Positions 17,016 through 25,156 of a DNA stretch of 64,000 nt are shown piece after piece. The DNA lies in assembly GCF_015709455.1 (NCBI RefSeq), contig NZ_JADNQW010000005.1, forward strand, positions 2,348,501 to 2,412,500, written 5' to 3'. Numbering within the stretch: position 1 is the stretch's first letter; the number at the start of each line of letters is the position of its first letter. The notes beneath the pieces were generated by a model that saw only the letters and a program-made list of their open reading frames with translations, was not told the DNA's origin and did not search any database. Position numbers and translations under genes: made by a program. This DNA comes from Methylosinus sp. H3A. Its GTDB lineage: Bacteria; Pseudomonadota; Alphaproteobacteria; Rhizobiales; Beijerinckiaceae.

Positions 17016-18398
17016 TCACGCCGCCAGGGCGGCGAGGACGCGGACCCAGGAGCGGGAGCCCTTCTTGAACGAGCTATAGGCGTATTTTTCGTTGGGCGAA
17101 TGAATGCGGTCGTCCTCGAGCGCGAAGCCGATCATCAGCGTGTCCATGCCGAGATCGCGCTTGAAGGCGCCGACGATCGGGATGGAGCCGCCGCAGCCGA
17201 CGAGCGCCGCCTCCTTGTCCCATTCCTCCTGCAAGGCCCGCCGCGCGCGCGTGAGCGCCTCGGAGCCGAAGGGCAGCTGCAGCGCGCGAGAGGCGCCATG
17301 GGGAACGAATTCCGCGCGCACGTCGACCGGCAGACGCTCGCGCACGAAAGCGCGGAACGACTCCAGCACCTTCTCCGGGTCCTGCGTCCCGACGAGGCGG
17401 AAAGAGATTTTCGCGCTCGCCTTGGCCGGCAGCACCGTCTTGGCGCCGGGGCCGGTGTAGCCGCCGATGATTCCGTTCACGTCGCAGGTCGGGCGCGACC
17501 ACACTTGCTCGATGACGCTGCGCCCGCGCTCGCCGGCCGGGCGCGCGACGCCGACGCTCTTCAAAAACGCGGTCTCGTCGAACTCCAGCCCGCGCCATTG
17601 CGCGGCAATCTCCTCCGGCAGCTCGGCGACGCCGTCATAGAAACCGGGCAGCGTCACGCGGCCTTCGGCGTCGTGGAGATCGCCGATGATCTTGGCGAGC
17701 ACATGGATCGGATTGACGACCGGCCCGCCGAATATGCCGGAATGCAGATCGCGGTCGGAGGCTTTGAGGATCACCTCCTCCTGCGCGAGGCCGCGCAGCA
17801 TCGTAGTGATGGCGGGCGTCTTGGCGTTCCACATTCCGGTGTCGCAGACGAGCGCCAGCGCCGGCTCGGACAGCTCCTCGTGATTGGCGGCGAAGAAATC
17901 CGGCAGGGATGGGGAGCCGGTCTCCTCCTCGCCCTCGAAGAGGAAAGTGATGTGGCAGGGAAGCCCGCCATTGCGCTGAAAAGCGCGGCAGGCCTCGAGG
18001 AAGGTCATCAGCTGGCCCTTGTCGTCCGAGGCGCCGCGAGCGACGATCTCCTCGCCCTTGTCCCCCTGCACGAGGCGCGGATCGAAAGGATCGCTGACCC
18101 AGAGATCGAGCGGGTCCGGCGGCTGCACGTCGTAATGGCCGTAGAACAGCACATGCGGCGCATCCGGCCGCTTGGCCTTGGCGTGGCCGACGACGATCGG
18201 ATGCCCGAGCGTGTCGCGCACGCTCGCCGTAAAGCCGAGCTCGCGCAGCTGGCCGGCGAGCCAGTCGGCGGCGTGGCGGCATTCGCCGGCGAAGGCCGGA
18301 TCGGTGGAGACGGATTTGATGCGCAGAAAATCGAAGAGGCGATCCGTGGCGGCTGGCAGATCGGCGTCCAAGGAGTCGAGAATGGTTTCGGTCGACAT
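17016..18398 (-). CDS. M20-family dipeptidase/metallopeptidase
   Basis: A 460-residue zinc peptidase of the M20/M25/M40 family. Metal ligands and catalytic residues are present: YGHYDVQPPDPLDLW (His plus catalytic Asp), SDDKGQL (bridging Asp), EGEEETGSP (catalytic Glu and ligand Glu) and, near the C-terminus, a ligand His region. The central dimerisation domain begins around ILKASDRDLHSGIFGG. The start at MSTETILDSL has GGAG upstream and removes 23 unconserved residues. Such enzymes hydrolyse dipeptides or related amides in the cytosol. The substrate is not predicted. Confidence 0.92.
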   Translation of the reverse strand: MSTETILDSLDADLPAATDRLFDFLRIKSVSTDPAFAGECRHAADWLAGQLRELGFTASVRDTLGHPIVVGHAKAKRPDAPHVLFYGHYDVQPPDPLDLWVSDPFDPRLVQGDKGEEIVARGASDDKGQLMTFLEACRAFQRNGGLPCHITFLFEGEEETGSPSLPDFFAANHEELSEPALALVCDTGMWNAKTPAITTMLRGLAQEEVILKASDRDLHSGIFGGPVVNPIHVLAKIIGDLHDAEGRVTLPGFYDGVAELPEEIAAQWRGLEFDETAFLKSVGVARPAGERGRSVIEQVWSRPTCDVNGIIGGYTGPGAKTVLPAKASAKISFRLVGTQDPEKVLESFRAFVRERLPVDVRAEFVPHGASRALQLPFGSEALTRARRALQEEWDKEAALVGCGGSIPIVGAFKRDLGMDTLMIGFALEDDRIHSPNEKYAYSSFKKGSRSWVRVLAALAA

Positions 18399-18688
18399 GA
18401 AAGGGGCTCCGCTGCGGGTCGCGCCGCGCGCGTTACGGGATGGCGCGAGTCGCGACGAAAACTGCAAGTTGGTCTCGAAGCTAGTGCGAATGGAGTGTCA
18501 TGAAAAGAGCGGCGTCTGCTCGGCTGGATTCATCGCTTCCGTAGGCAATGGCTTGGGTTGAAATTCCCGCGATGCCAGAAGCGGTCATTGCGGTCGTCGC
18601 AAGACTCTCTATTCTGCGACGTTGCGAAAATCGGAAAACAAGTGTTGACCCAATTGGGGAGTATCGCGACAAAAAAGCTGGAGACGTG

Positions 18689-19204
18689 ATGCAAGACGAT
18701 ATCACCGTATCTCTTTCGCCAGTCACTTCGAACGATCTGAGCGAAATAGACGATGTATTCGATGATCTCACCAACTACTCTCTGCGTGTCGACGGTGTCT
18801 CGAAACGCAGTAATGCGGCCTATGAGTTCTTGAATGCACTCCCGCCCGGATTCGAAGCGCGCCACAAATATGCATTTTTGGCAAAGCGTGGAGGGGTGGC
18901 TGTCGGGCTTCTAGATATCCTCGACGGTTATCCTTCACTCGGGACGGCGTTCATCGGACTTCTAGCAGTTCGAGAAACCGCGCAAGGCCTGGGCGTTGGT
19001 GGAGCGATTTTTCGGGAAGGAGAACGGATCGCCCTCCACAGCCTCAAGGCGAGAACGCTAAGATTGGCCGTGGTAGAAACCAATCCGGTCATCGGTTTTT
19101 GGATGAAGATGGGATTCGGTCTGACAGGAGAAGTTAAACCCTTTGAAGGGCAGACGATCAGATCGCATTCCGTCCTGATGGAAAAACGATTGCGCAATTT
19201 ATAG
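18689..19204 (+). CDS. GNAT-family N-acetyltransferase
   Basis: A 171-residue acetyl-CoA-dependent acyltransferase. The start at MQDDITVSL has GGAG seven bases upstream; an earlier in-frame ATG has none. GNAT motif A is visible as LLAVRETAQGLGVGGAIFREGE (acetyl-CoA pyrophosphate loop QGLGVGG), followed by LRLAVVETNPVIGFWMKMGF (motif B, the NxxAxxfYeklGF equivalent). The acceptor is unknown. The gene and its flanks (about 18.5-19.35 kb) are noticeably less GC-rich than their surroundings and use A/T-ending codons such as AAT, GAA and ATA, which suggests recent acquisition. Confidence 0.85.
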   Translation: MQDDITVSLSPVTSNDLSEIDDVFDDLTNYSLRVDGVSKRSNAAYEFLNALPPGFEARHKYAFLAKRGGVAVGLLDILDGYPSLGTAFIGLLAVRETAQGLGVGGAIFREGERIALHSLKARTLRLAVVETNPVIGFWMKMGFGLTGEVKPFEGQTIRSHSVLMEKRLRNL

Positions 19205-19469
19205 TATAACTCCTAAGATTCACGACAAATGGGCGACGCGGAATTGCACCGTGAATTTCTGTCGCAAAAACTCCCTGCAAAATGGCCCGTTTTGCTTCAG
19301 ACTTTTGTAACGGTCCAATGACTGCTTCGGGTAACAAGCCAAAATCCAAACCGACCCACCACTCGTCCCCCTTCCGGCGTCGCCCGCACTTCCCAACCCC
19401 TCATGCGGAGCCTAAGTATCAGGCGCGCTCCGTTCGGTGGGGCGGATGACGTCATGAGGAGACTTTCGG

Positions 19470-20066
19470 ATGAATTTTTCCTTCCGCTGGCCGTCTCTGC
19501 TGGCCGCTCTCTTCCTCGCGCTCTCCCTCTCGGGCTGCGGCTACAACACGATTCCGACTCAAGAGGAGGAAGCCAAGGCCAAATGGGCCGAGGTGGAGGC
19601 GCAATATCAGCGCCGCGCCGATCTCATCCCCAATCTCGTCGCCACCGTGCAGGGCTACGCCAAGCATGAGAAGGACGTGCTCACCGCGGTGACGGAGGCG
19701 CGCGCTCACGCCTCGCAGGCCAAGGTCGATGTCTCGCAGCTCACCGATCCCGAAAAATTGAAGCAGTTTCAGGAGGCGCAGGCGCAGCTCTCCGGCGCGC
19801 TGGGGCGGCTGCTCGCGGTCAGCGAGGCTTATCCCGATCTGAAATCCAACACCAACTTCCTGGCCTTGCAGTCGCAGCTCGAAGGCACGGAGAACCGCAT
19901 CAATGTGGCGCGGCGCGATTACATTCAGGCGGCGCGGGAGTTCAACACATCGCTGCGCACCTTCCCGACGCTGCTCTGGGCCAAGACCGTCTTCGCCGGA
20001 ACCAAGCCGCTCGCCGAATTCACCGCCAACGCCGGCGCGGAGCAGGCGCCCACGGTGAAGTTCTGA
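19470..20066 (+). CDS. lemA: LemA family lipoprotein
   Basis: A 198-residue protein with a signal peptide ending in a lipobox (SLSGCGYN, Cys about 26). The LemA core follows: KWAEVEAQYQRRADLIPNLVATVQGYAKHEKDVLTAVTEAR, then a long helical hairpin with LSGALGRLLAVSEAYPDLKSNTNFLALQSQLEGTENRI and the terminal FNTSLRTFPTLLWA. LemA proteins are helical membrane-anchored proteins often encoded with TPM-domain proteins, exactly as here. Their biochemical role is poorly known. It is the first gene of a three-gene operon with 14-bp and overlapping junctions. The preceding 265 bp hold a weak inverted repeat only. Confidence 0.93.
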   Translation: MNFSFRWPSLLAALFLALSLSGCGYNTIPTQEEEAKAKWAEVEAQYQRRADLIPNLVATVQGYAKHEKDVLTAVTEARAHASQAKVDVSQLTDPEKLKQFQEAQAQLSGALGRLLAVSEAYPDLKSNTNFLALQSQLEGTENRINVARRDYIQAAREFNTSLRTFPTLLWAKTVFAGTKPLAEFTANAGAEQAPTVKF

Positions 20067-20080
20067 CGGAGTTGCTTCTC

Positions 20081-20923
20081 ATGCCGCCGCTTCCGTCTTG
20101 TCCTTCGCGTCGTGGCCCCTCGCCCGCGATGCGAGGGGCGCGAAGCCTCGCTCTGCTGGTCTTTCTCCTTTTGCCGGCGCTCGCTTTCGCAGCGCTCGAT
20201 TTTCCTGCGCTCACCGGCCGCGTCGTCGACGACGCCCATATTCTTCCTCCGGCCGCGCGGCAGGATGTCGAGACGAAATCGAAAGAGCTGGAGGAGAAGT
20301 CCGGCATTCAGCTCGTCGTCGCCACAGTGCCGTCGCTTCAGGACACGGATATAGAGACTTTCGCCAATGGCCTGTTCCGTTTCTGGAAGCTCGGCGAGGC
20401 CAAGGTGAACAATGGCGTCTTGTTCCTCATCGCGCCCAATGAGCGCAAGATGCGCATAGAGGTCGGCTATGGCCTCGAGGGCACGCTCACCGACGCGCTT
20501 TCGAAGATCATCATCGCCACCGCCGTCACGCCGAAATTCAAGGCCGGAGATTTCGGCGCCGGAGTCGAGCGCGGCGTCGATGGAATCATAGAGGTGCTGA
20601 GCGGCGATTCGGCCGAATGGGAGAAGCGCATCAAGGTCCGCGCCGAGCATCAGGAGCCGGGTTTCGATCAGATCGTGCCCTTCATCGTCTTCGCGCTGTT
20701 TTTGTTTGTCTTCTTCTCCATGCTCGCCAATGCGCGCGGCGGCGGGCGGCGCATTTATCGCGGCGGACGCGGGCCGATCATCTATTTCCCGCCGTCGAAC
20801 GACAGCTGGTCCGGCGGCTCCTCCTGGGGCGGCGGCGGGTCTTCTTGGGGCGGCGATGGCGGCGGCGGATTTTCAGGCGGCGGCGGCTCGTCGGGCGGCG
20901 GCGGAGCCTCGGGGGATTGGTGA
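20081..20923 (+). CDS. TPM-domain (YgcG-like) protein with glycine-rich tail
   Basis: A 280-residue protein. The ATG at 20081 lies nine bases after a CGGAG that immediately follows the lemA stop. A signal sequence (ARSLALLVFLLLPALAFA) precedes the TPM domain: LTGRVVDDAHILPPAARQDVETKSKELEEKSGIQLVVATVPSL, FRFWKLGEAKVNNGVLFLIAPNERKMRIEVGYGLEGTLTDA. A membrane helix follows (QIVPFIVFALFLFVFFSML), then a Gly/Ser/Trp-rich low-complexity tail ending GGASGDW, typical of the YgcG group. It is likely a membrane protein with the TPM domain on the periplasmic side. TPM domains have been linked to phosphatase activity and to photosystem repair in plants; the role here is unknown. Confidence 0.9.
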   Translation: MPPLPSCPSRRGPSPAMRGARSLALLVFLLLPALAFAALDFPALTGRVVDDAHILPPAARQDVETKSKELEEKSGIQLVVATVPSLQDTDIETFANGLFRFWKLGEAKVNNGVLFLIAPNERKMRIEVGYGLEGTLTDALSKIIIATAVTPKFKAGDFGAGVERGVDGIIEVLSGDSAEWEKRIKVRAEHQEPGFDQIVPFIVFALFLFVFFSMLANARGGGRRIYRGGRGPIIYFPPSNDSWSGGSSWGGGGSSWGGDGGGGFSGGGGSSGGGGASGDW

Positions 20924-21528
20924 TGCCCATTTCAGACGCGGATCAGGCGCGCATAGCGGCGGCGATAGCGGCCGCCGAGCGGCGCACGGCGGGGGAGATC
21001 GTCTGTGTGCTGGCGCGTCGCTCCTCGGATTACGCCTATGTGCCGCCGCTGCTCGCCGCTCTCGTCGCGCTCGTCGCGCCCTGGCCGCTGGTGATTTTCA
21101 CCGAGCTCGGCGTGCGGCTCATTCTCGCCATTCAGATTCTCGTCTTCATCGGCGCGGCGCTGCTCTTTTCGTTGCCGCCGCTGCGGCTCGCGCTGACGCC
21201 GGGCTTCGTGAAGCGCGAGCGCGCTCATCGCGCAGCGATCGAGCAATTTTTCACGCGCGGCGTCTCGGCGACGAAGGATCGCACCGGCGTGCTGATCTTC
21301 GTCTCGCTGGGCGAGCGCTATGCGCGCATCGTCGCGGACGAGGGGATAGCGGCGAAAATTCCGGAGGAGGATTGGCGCGCCGCGCTCGATCTGCTGCTCG
21401 CGCGCGTGCGCGAGGGCCGCATCGCCGATGGTTTCGTCGACGCGATCGGCGAATGCGCGCGGCTGCTGTCGAAACATGTGCCGCCCGGCGGCCATGAGGA
21501 GTTGGCGGACAGAATCTATGTGATCTGA
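20923..21528 (+). CDS. second TPM-domain membrane protein
   Basis: A 201-residue protein whose ATG overlaps the preceding stop (TGATG), so it is translationally coupled. It has the shorter TPM arrangement: an N-terminal helix DADQARIAAAIAAAERRTAGEIVCVLARRSSDY, a pair of membrane helices (about 38-85), then RAHRAAIEQFFTRGVSATKDRTGVLIFVSLGERYARIVADEGI and IADGFVDAIGECARLLSKHVPPG. Two TPM proteins downstream of LemA form a conserved alphaproteobacterial arrangement, which implies one membrane-associated complex. Function is unassigned. Confidence 0.9.
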   Translation: MPISDADQARIAAAIAAAERRTAGEIVCVLARRSSDYAYVPPLLAALVALVAPWPLVIFTELGVRLILAIQILVFIGAALLFSLPPLRLALTPGFVKRERAHRAAIEQFFTRGVSATKDRTGVLIFVSLGERYARIVADEGIAAKIPEEDWRAALDLLLARVREGRIADGFVDAIGECARLLSKHVPPGGHEELADRIYVI

Positions 21529-21604
21529 AAATAGCCGCGTCGATTCAGAAAAATCCCGGAGGCGCCGCGGGGACGCTCCGGGAAGTCGCGCGAGGAGAAG
21601 GCTC

Positions 21605-21706
21605 TCAGCCGAGCAGGCGGGTGAGCTGGTGAATGACGACGATGAAGAAGGCGAGCGCGCCGATGATGCCGGCGACTGCTTTGACGAGCTCCGCATTGCT
21701 GTGCAT
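21605..21706 (-). CDS. 33-residue single-pass membrane peptide
   Basis: A short open frame with a strong ribosome site (GAGGGAG, six bases before ATG). It encodes MHSNAELVKAVAG, then a hydrophobic stretch IIGALAFFIVVI, then HQLTRLLG. It is predicted to be a one-helix membrane peptide with a short polar head and a basic/amphipathic tail. It stands alone between the TPM operon (convergent) and the L,D-transpeptidase (divergent). The coding potential rests on the ribosome site and the coherent hydrophobic helix; I recognise no family. Confidence 0.55.
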   Translation of the reverse strand: MHSNAELVKAVAGIIGALAFFIVVIHQLTRLLG

Positions 21707-22127
21707 GACGATTCTCCCTCAGTGAAATTTTTTTGTGTCGACGACGCATCGCATCGTCGACGATAAAACTGCTCCGTCGAGACGCCGCCGGCAATTGCGC
21801 GCGCGTGCGGCAGAATGGCGCGGAATTTCCAGAGCGATTTGAATTCGCGGCGAAAATCTCGTCGAGGCGGCTTCGCTACAAAAGGTCGCGCCCTGCAAAT
21901 TGCGAGACGGACGCGCGATAGCCGCAACTCGACTCTGCGGCCTGCTCGCCGTTAATGAAAAAGCAATCTTCGGGAGGTCGCGGTGCGCGAAGCTTATTCC
22001 AAGCATTAACTCGTTTACGTTAATATCCGTAGAGCGCGAGTCGGGCGGCGGGGGTCGCGCGAGCATTGTTCGGGAAGCGGGCGTGGCCAGATGGCGGCGC
22101 CGCCGAAGTGGCGTGAGGCAGAAGAGC
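21707..22127. other. 421-bp intergenic region upstream of an L,D-transpeptidase gene
   Basis: No credible gene is seen. The second half is AT-richer and contains an inverted repeat ATTAAC-N8-GTTAAT at 22005-22024, about 100 bp before the L,D-transpeptidase start. It is the most likely location of the transpeptidase promoter and, on the other strand, of the promoter for the 33-residue peptide. Confidence 0.4.
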
Positions 22128-23774
22128 ATGGTGTTCCGCGGCAGTTTCACGCGCAAGTCTGGACGTTTCGCGCGCACGTCTGGTTTGGCGTTCGCAGTCG
22201 GGCTCGGTTCGTCCTTCGTCGCCGCGGCGCCGGCGCCACGCGCGCCGTTCCGCGCGCCGCTGGCCGTTGCGCCGCCGCCGCTCGTCCAGCAGCTCGAGGT
22301 GTCCTGGCTGCATGTGGGCGAGCCGCCGGCGGAGCTCTTCGCACAGGCGGAGACCTCTGCTCTGCTTCCTGTCGCCAATTCCATTTCGATCGCCGTTCCG
22401 CCCGCTTCTGGCGGCTTCGATGTCGCCGAGGCGCTGATCGGCGAGGAGCAGCGCGCTTTCGCCGCGGCGCTCGACGCCTGGACCGGGGCGGCGCGCGGCG
22501 CCGAGCAACGCGCGCGCCGCAAGGCGGTCGCCGGTTTTTATGCGCAGCGCGCCTATGCGCCGCTGTGGCGAGAGGGCGCGACGCTGTTGCGAGAGGGCGC
22601 GACTTGGCGCGTCTCGGCGCCCGCCGCGATAGAGCGGCTCAGCCGCGCGCGCGACGATGGTCTCGATCTGCGCGGCCTCGTCTATCCCTCCGAGGCGAAG
22701 CCTTCGGGCGACACGGATGAATTCGCGCTTTCGGAGGCCGTCGTCGCCTATGCGACGCAGGCGGCCGGCGGGCGCATCGATCCGCGCCATCTGTCGCGGC
22801 TCATCGGCGCGCATCCCGCGCTGCCGGAGGCGGACGCCGTGCTCGGGGCGATCGCCGCCGCGGGGCCGCGCGCCGGTGACGTGCTGCAGGATTACAATCC
22901 GCCGCATGAAGGCTATCGCGCTTTGCGCGGCAAGCTGATGGAGCTGCGCAGCGCCGGCTTGCCGGAGCTCGACAGGCGCTTCGCCGAGGCGTCGCATTCC
23001 GTCGCGCGCGACGCGGCGCCGGGCGCGCAGGCGCTGGGCGCGCCGGCGCGCCGCTCCAATGCGCAGGTGGAAGCCGAGATCATCGCCAATATGGAGCGCT
23101 GGCGCTGGCTGCCGCGCAATCTCGGCGAGAGCCGCATAGAGGTGAATATTCCGGATTTCGAGCTCGCTCTGGTGCGCGAGGGCAGGGTCGCGCATCGCGC
23201 TCGCGTCATCGTCGGCAAGGAGGGCACGCCGACGCCGGTGTTCTCCGACAAGATGCAATTCATCATCGTCAATCCTTATTGGAATGTGCCGCCCTCGATT
23301 CTGACGAAGGAGATGCTGCCCAAATATGGCGGCGACCTCGGCGCGATAGCGGCGAGCGGCTATGAGGTGATCTCCCGCAAGGGGCAGACCTTCGTGCGGC
23401 AGAAGCCGGGCGAATCCAATGCGCTCGGGCGCATCAAATTCATGTTCCCGAATGACTTCTCCGTCTATCTGCACGACACGCCAAATCATGGGCTGTTCGC
23501 TTCGGCGCATCGCGCCTTGAGCCATGGCTGCGTGCGCGTGGACCAGCCCTTCCGCCTCGCGGAGGCGGTGCTCGGTCCGGGCAGCGGCTGGCCGGAGGAG
23601 CGCGTGCGCAAGCTCGTCGGCGCGAGCGAGCGCTACATCAATCTTTCGCGTCCGCTGCCGATCCACATCGAATATTTCACCGCTTTCGTGGATGAGAACG
23701 GTCGGCTGCAATTGCGCGGCGATCTCTATGGCTATTCCGCCAAAGTGCGTCAGGCGCTGGGGCTCGAGGGATAA
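22128..23774 (+). CDS. L,D-transpeptidase of the YcbB type
   Basis: A 548-residue protein. The start at MVFRGSFTRKSGRF is chosen: GAGG precedes it, and the open frame upstream is intergenic in character. A basic signal region and hydrophobic helix are followed by a Pro/Ala stretch, a peptidoglycan-binding-like region (about 150-300: FYAQRAYAPLW, AIERLSRARDDGLD, YATQAAGGRIDPRHLSR), then the catalytic YkuD domain: NIPDFELALVREGRVAHRARVIVGK, VFSDKMQFIIVNPYWNVPPSI, and the catalytic HRALSHGCVRV with the nucleophilic Cys. YcbB enzymes make 3-3 crosslinks in peptidoglycan. A second, smaller transpeptidase is at 49.4 kb. Confidence 0.92.
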   Translation: MVFRGSFTRKSGRFARTSGLAFAVGLGSSFVAAAPAPRAPFRAPLAVAPPPLVQQLEVSWLHVGEPPAELFAQAETSALLPVANSISIAVPPASGGFDVAEALIGEEQRAFAAALDAWTGAARGAEQRARRKAVAGFYAQRAYAPLWREGATLLREGATWRVSAPAAIERLSRARDDGLDLRGLVYPSEAKPSGDTDEFALSEAVVAYATQAAGGRIDPRHLSRLIGAHPALPEADAVLGAIAAAGPRAGDVLQDYNPPHEGYRALRGKLMELRSAGLPELDRRFAEASHSVARDAAPGAQALGAPARRSNAQVEAEIIANMERWRWLPRNLGESRIEVNIPDFELALVREGRVAHRARVIVGKEGTPTPVFSDKMQFIIVNPYWNVPPSILTKEMLPKYGGDLGAIAASGYEVISRKGQTFVRQKPGESNALGRIKFMFPNDFSVYLHDTPNHGLFASAHRALSHGCVRVDQPFRLAEAVLGPGSGWPEERVRKLVGASERYINLSRPLPIHIEYFTAFVDENGRLQLRGDLYGYSAKVRQALGLEG

Positions 23775-23802
23775 TCTCGGCTTCGCGCAGCGCCGGTCGC
23801 CT

Positions 23803-23828
23803 CCTTCTCCCCGCTCGCGGGGAGAAGG
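23803..23828. repeat. CTCCCCGC palindrome between convergent genes
   Basis: A perfect 12-bp inverted repeat around TC (CCTTCTCCCCGC / GCGGGGAGAAGG). It lies 29 bp after the transpeptidase stop and 9 bp before the end of the convergent outer-membrane efflux gene, so it is placed to act as a bidirectional terminator. Confidence 0.75.
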
Positions 23829-23836
23829 AAAACGCG

Positions 23837-25156
23837 TCACAAAGTCGGCGCGTAGCCGAAGGCTTGATTGAGCCGCGACAGCGCGACGCCGAGATCGATC
23901 GCCGCGCTCGCCCGCGCTCGCTGCGCGTCGAGCTGCAATTGGCGCACGCGATAGAGATCGAAAGCGTTGATCTCGCCGAGCCGGAAGGAGCGCCTCGCCA
24001 GATCGAATTGCTCGCTGGCGACAGAAAGACGCTTCGCCGCGAGGCCGTCGGCGCGGCGCGCGGCGGCGACGGCGGCGCGGGCGGCGTTGATCTCGGCGGC
24101 GACGAGCCGCTGCGCGCGGGCGAATTCGGCGGTGGCGCGATCGACCTCCGCCTGCGCCTCGGCGATGCGCGGAATATTGCGGCCCGGCGTCGGCAGCGGA
24201 ATGCGGAAGCGCACGCCCACCGTATTATTGTTGGAGCGGAGCGGATTTTCCGTGGCGGGCTCGGTGCCCTGCTCGTTGCGGCCGAAGACGGCGATCTCCG
24301 GATTGTCGATGAAGCCGGTCTCGATGAGCCGCATCTGCGTCTGCGCCTTGCCGAGCGCCGCGACCGGCGTGCGCAGCGCGGGATGATCCTCGGGCGGGCG
24401 CGCCGGCAGCGGCGCCTCCAGCGTTCCGTCCGGCGTCGCGCCGCCGGTCAGCACCTCATAGGCGACGCGCGCGGCCTTGGCGGCGGCGTCGGTCTGCGCG
24501 ACTTCCGTCTCGGCGGCGAGCGTCTCGTTGCGGGCGAGCAATTCGTCCTGCCCGGCGTTCTCGCCGAGCTCGACGCGCCGCTTCATGTCATTGCCGATAT
24601 CGCGCGCCGTCGCCAGCCGATCGCGCGCGATCGACGCGTCCTTGGCGGTGCGCTGCGCCGTCCACCAGGCGTCGCGGACCAGCGCCGCCACATCGAGCCG
24701 TCGCAGCGCCAGGCGCTCGTCGAGCTCGACGACGCCGGCGTTGACGTTCAGCTCATAGGCCTCGCGCTCGCCGGGTAGCCAGATCGGCATGCCGATCTCG
24801 AGCTCCGATTCGCGATAGCCCTGCACATTGCCTTTGACGCGCTCCTGCCGCGAGCCGCCGAAATAGGGCGAGCCGGGCGTGAAGGAATTGGCCTGCGCAT
24901 AGCGCGCCGCCACCGCGCGGCGCTGCGCGTCGAGCGCTGCGCTCTGCGCGTCTATGCCGATCGCCTGATCGAGATGGCGCGCCAGCACGAGGCCGAAGGG
25001 TTTTCCCGGCGGCTTGGCTCTGGGCTTTGCTTTCGTCTCCGGGGGAAGAGGCGAGACCGAGAGCTTTGGCTTGGTCTCGCCGGCCGCGCCCGAGGCGTAG
25101 AGAAGGACGAGCAGAAGGGAGAGGAGCGGACGTGCGCCGCCGCGCGAGTGTGTCAT
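23837..25156 (-). CDS. TolC-like outer membrane factor of an RND efflux system
   Basis: A 439-residue protein with a signal peptide (MTHSRGGARPLLSLLLVLLYASGAAG), starting in a four-base ATGA overlap with the upstream RND pump gene. The body has two tandem outer-membrane-efflux repeats rich in long helices (ALDAQRRAVAARYAQANSFTPGSPYFGG; RDIGNDMKRRVELGENAGQDELLARNETLAAETEVAQTDA; RIAEAQAEVDRATAEFARAQRLV). It should trimerise to form the exit duct. The spacing and content are CzcC/CusC-like. It is the last gene of the efflux operon. Confidence 0.9.
   Translation of the reverse strand: MTHSRGGARPLLSLLLVLLYASGAAGETKPKLSVSPLPPETKAKPRAKPPGKPFGLVLARHLDQAIGIDAQSAALDAQRRAVAARYAQANSFTPGSPYFGGSRQERVKGNVQGYRESELEIGMPIWLPGEREAYELNVNAGVVELDERLALRRLDVAALVRDAWWTAQRTAKDASIARDRLATARDIGNDMKRRVELGENAGQDELLARNETLAAETEVAQTDAAAKAARVAYEVLTGGATPDGTLEAPLPARPPEDHPALRTPVAALGKAQTQMRLIETGFIDNPEIAVFGRNEQGTEPATENPLRSNNNTVGVRFRIPLPTPGRNIPRIAEAQAEVDRATAEFARAQRLVAAEINAARAAVAAARRADGLAAKRLSVASEQFDLARRSFRLGEINAFDLYRVRQLQLDAQRARASAAIDLGVALSRLNQAFGYAPTL

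Noticed and set aside
19277..19295. A terminator for the GNAT gene (GCAAAA / TTTTGC).
   Set aside because: The stem is only six AT-rich pairs with no following T-run.
22005..22024. A CtrA-binding site from the ATTAAC...GTTAAT inverted repeat.
   Set aside because: The spacing between the TTAA halves is ten bases, not the seven of the CtrA consensus.
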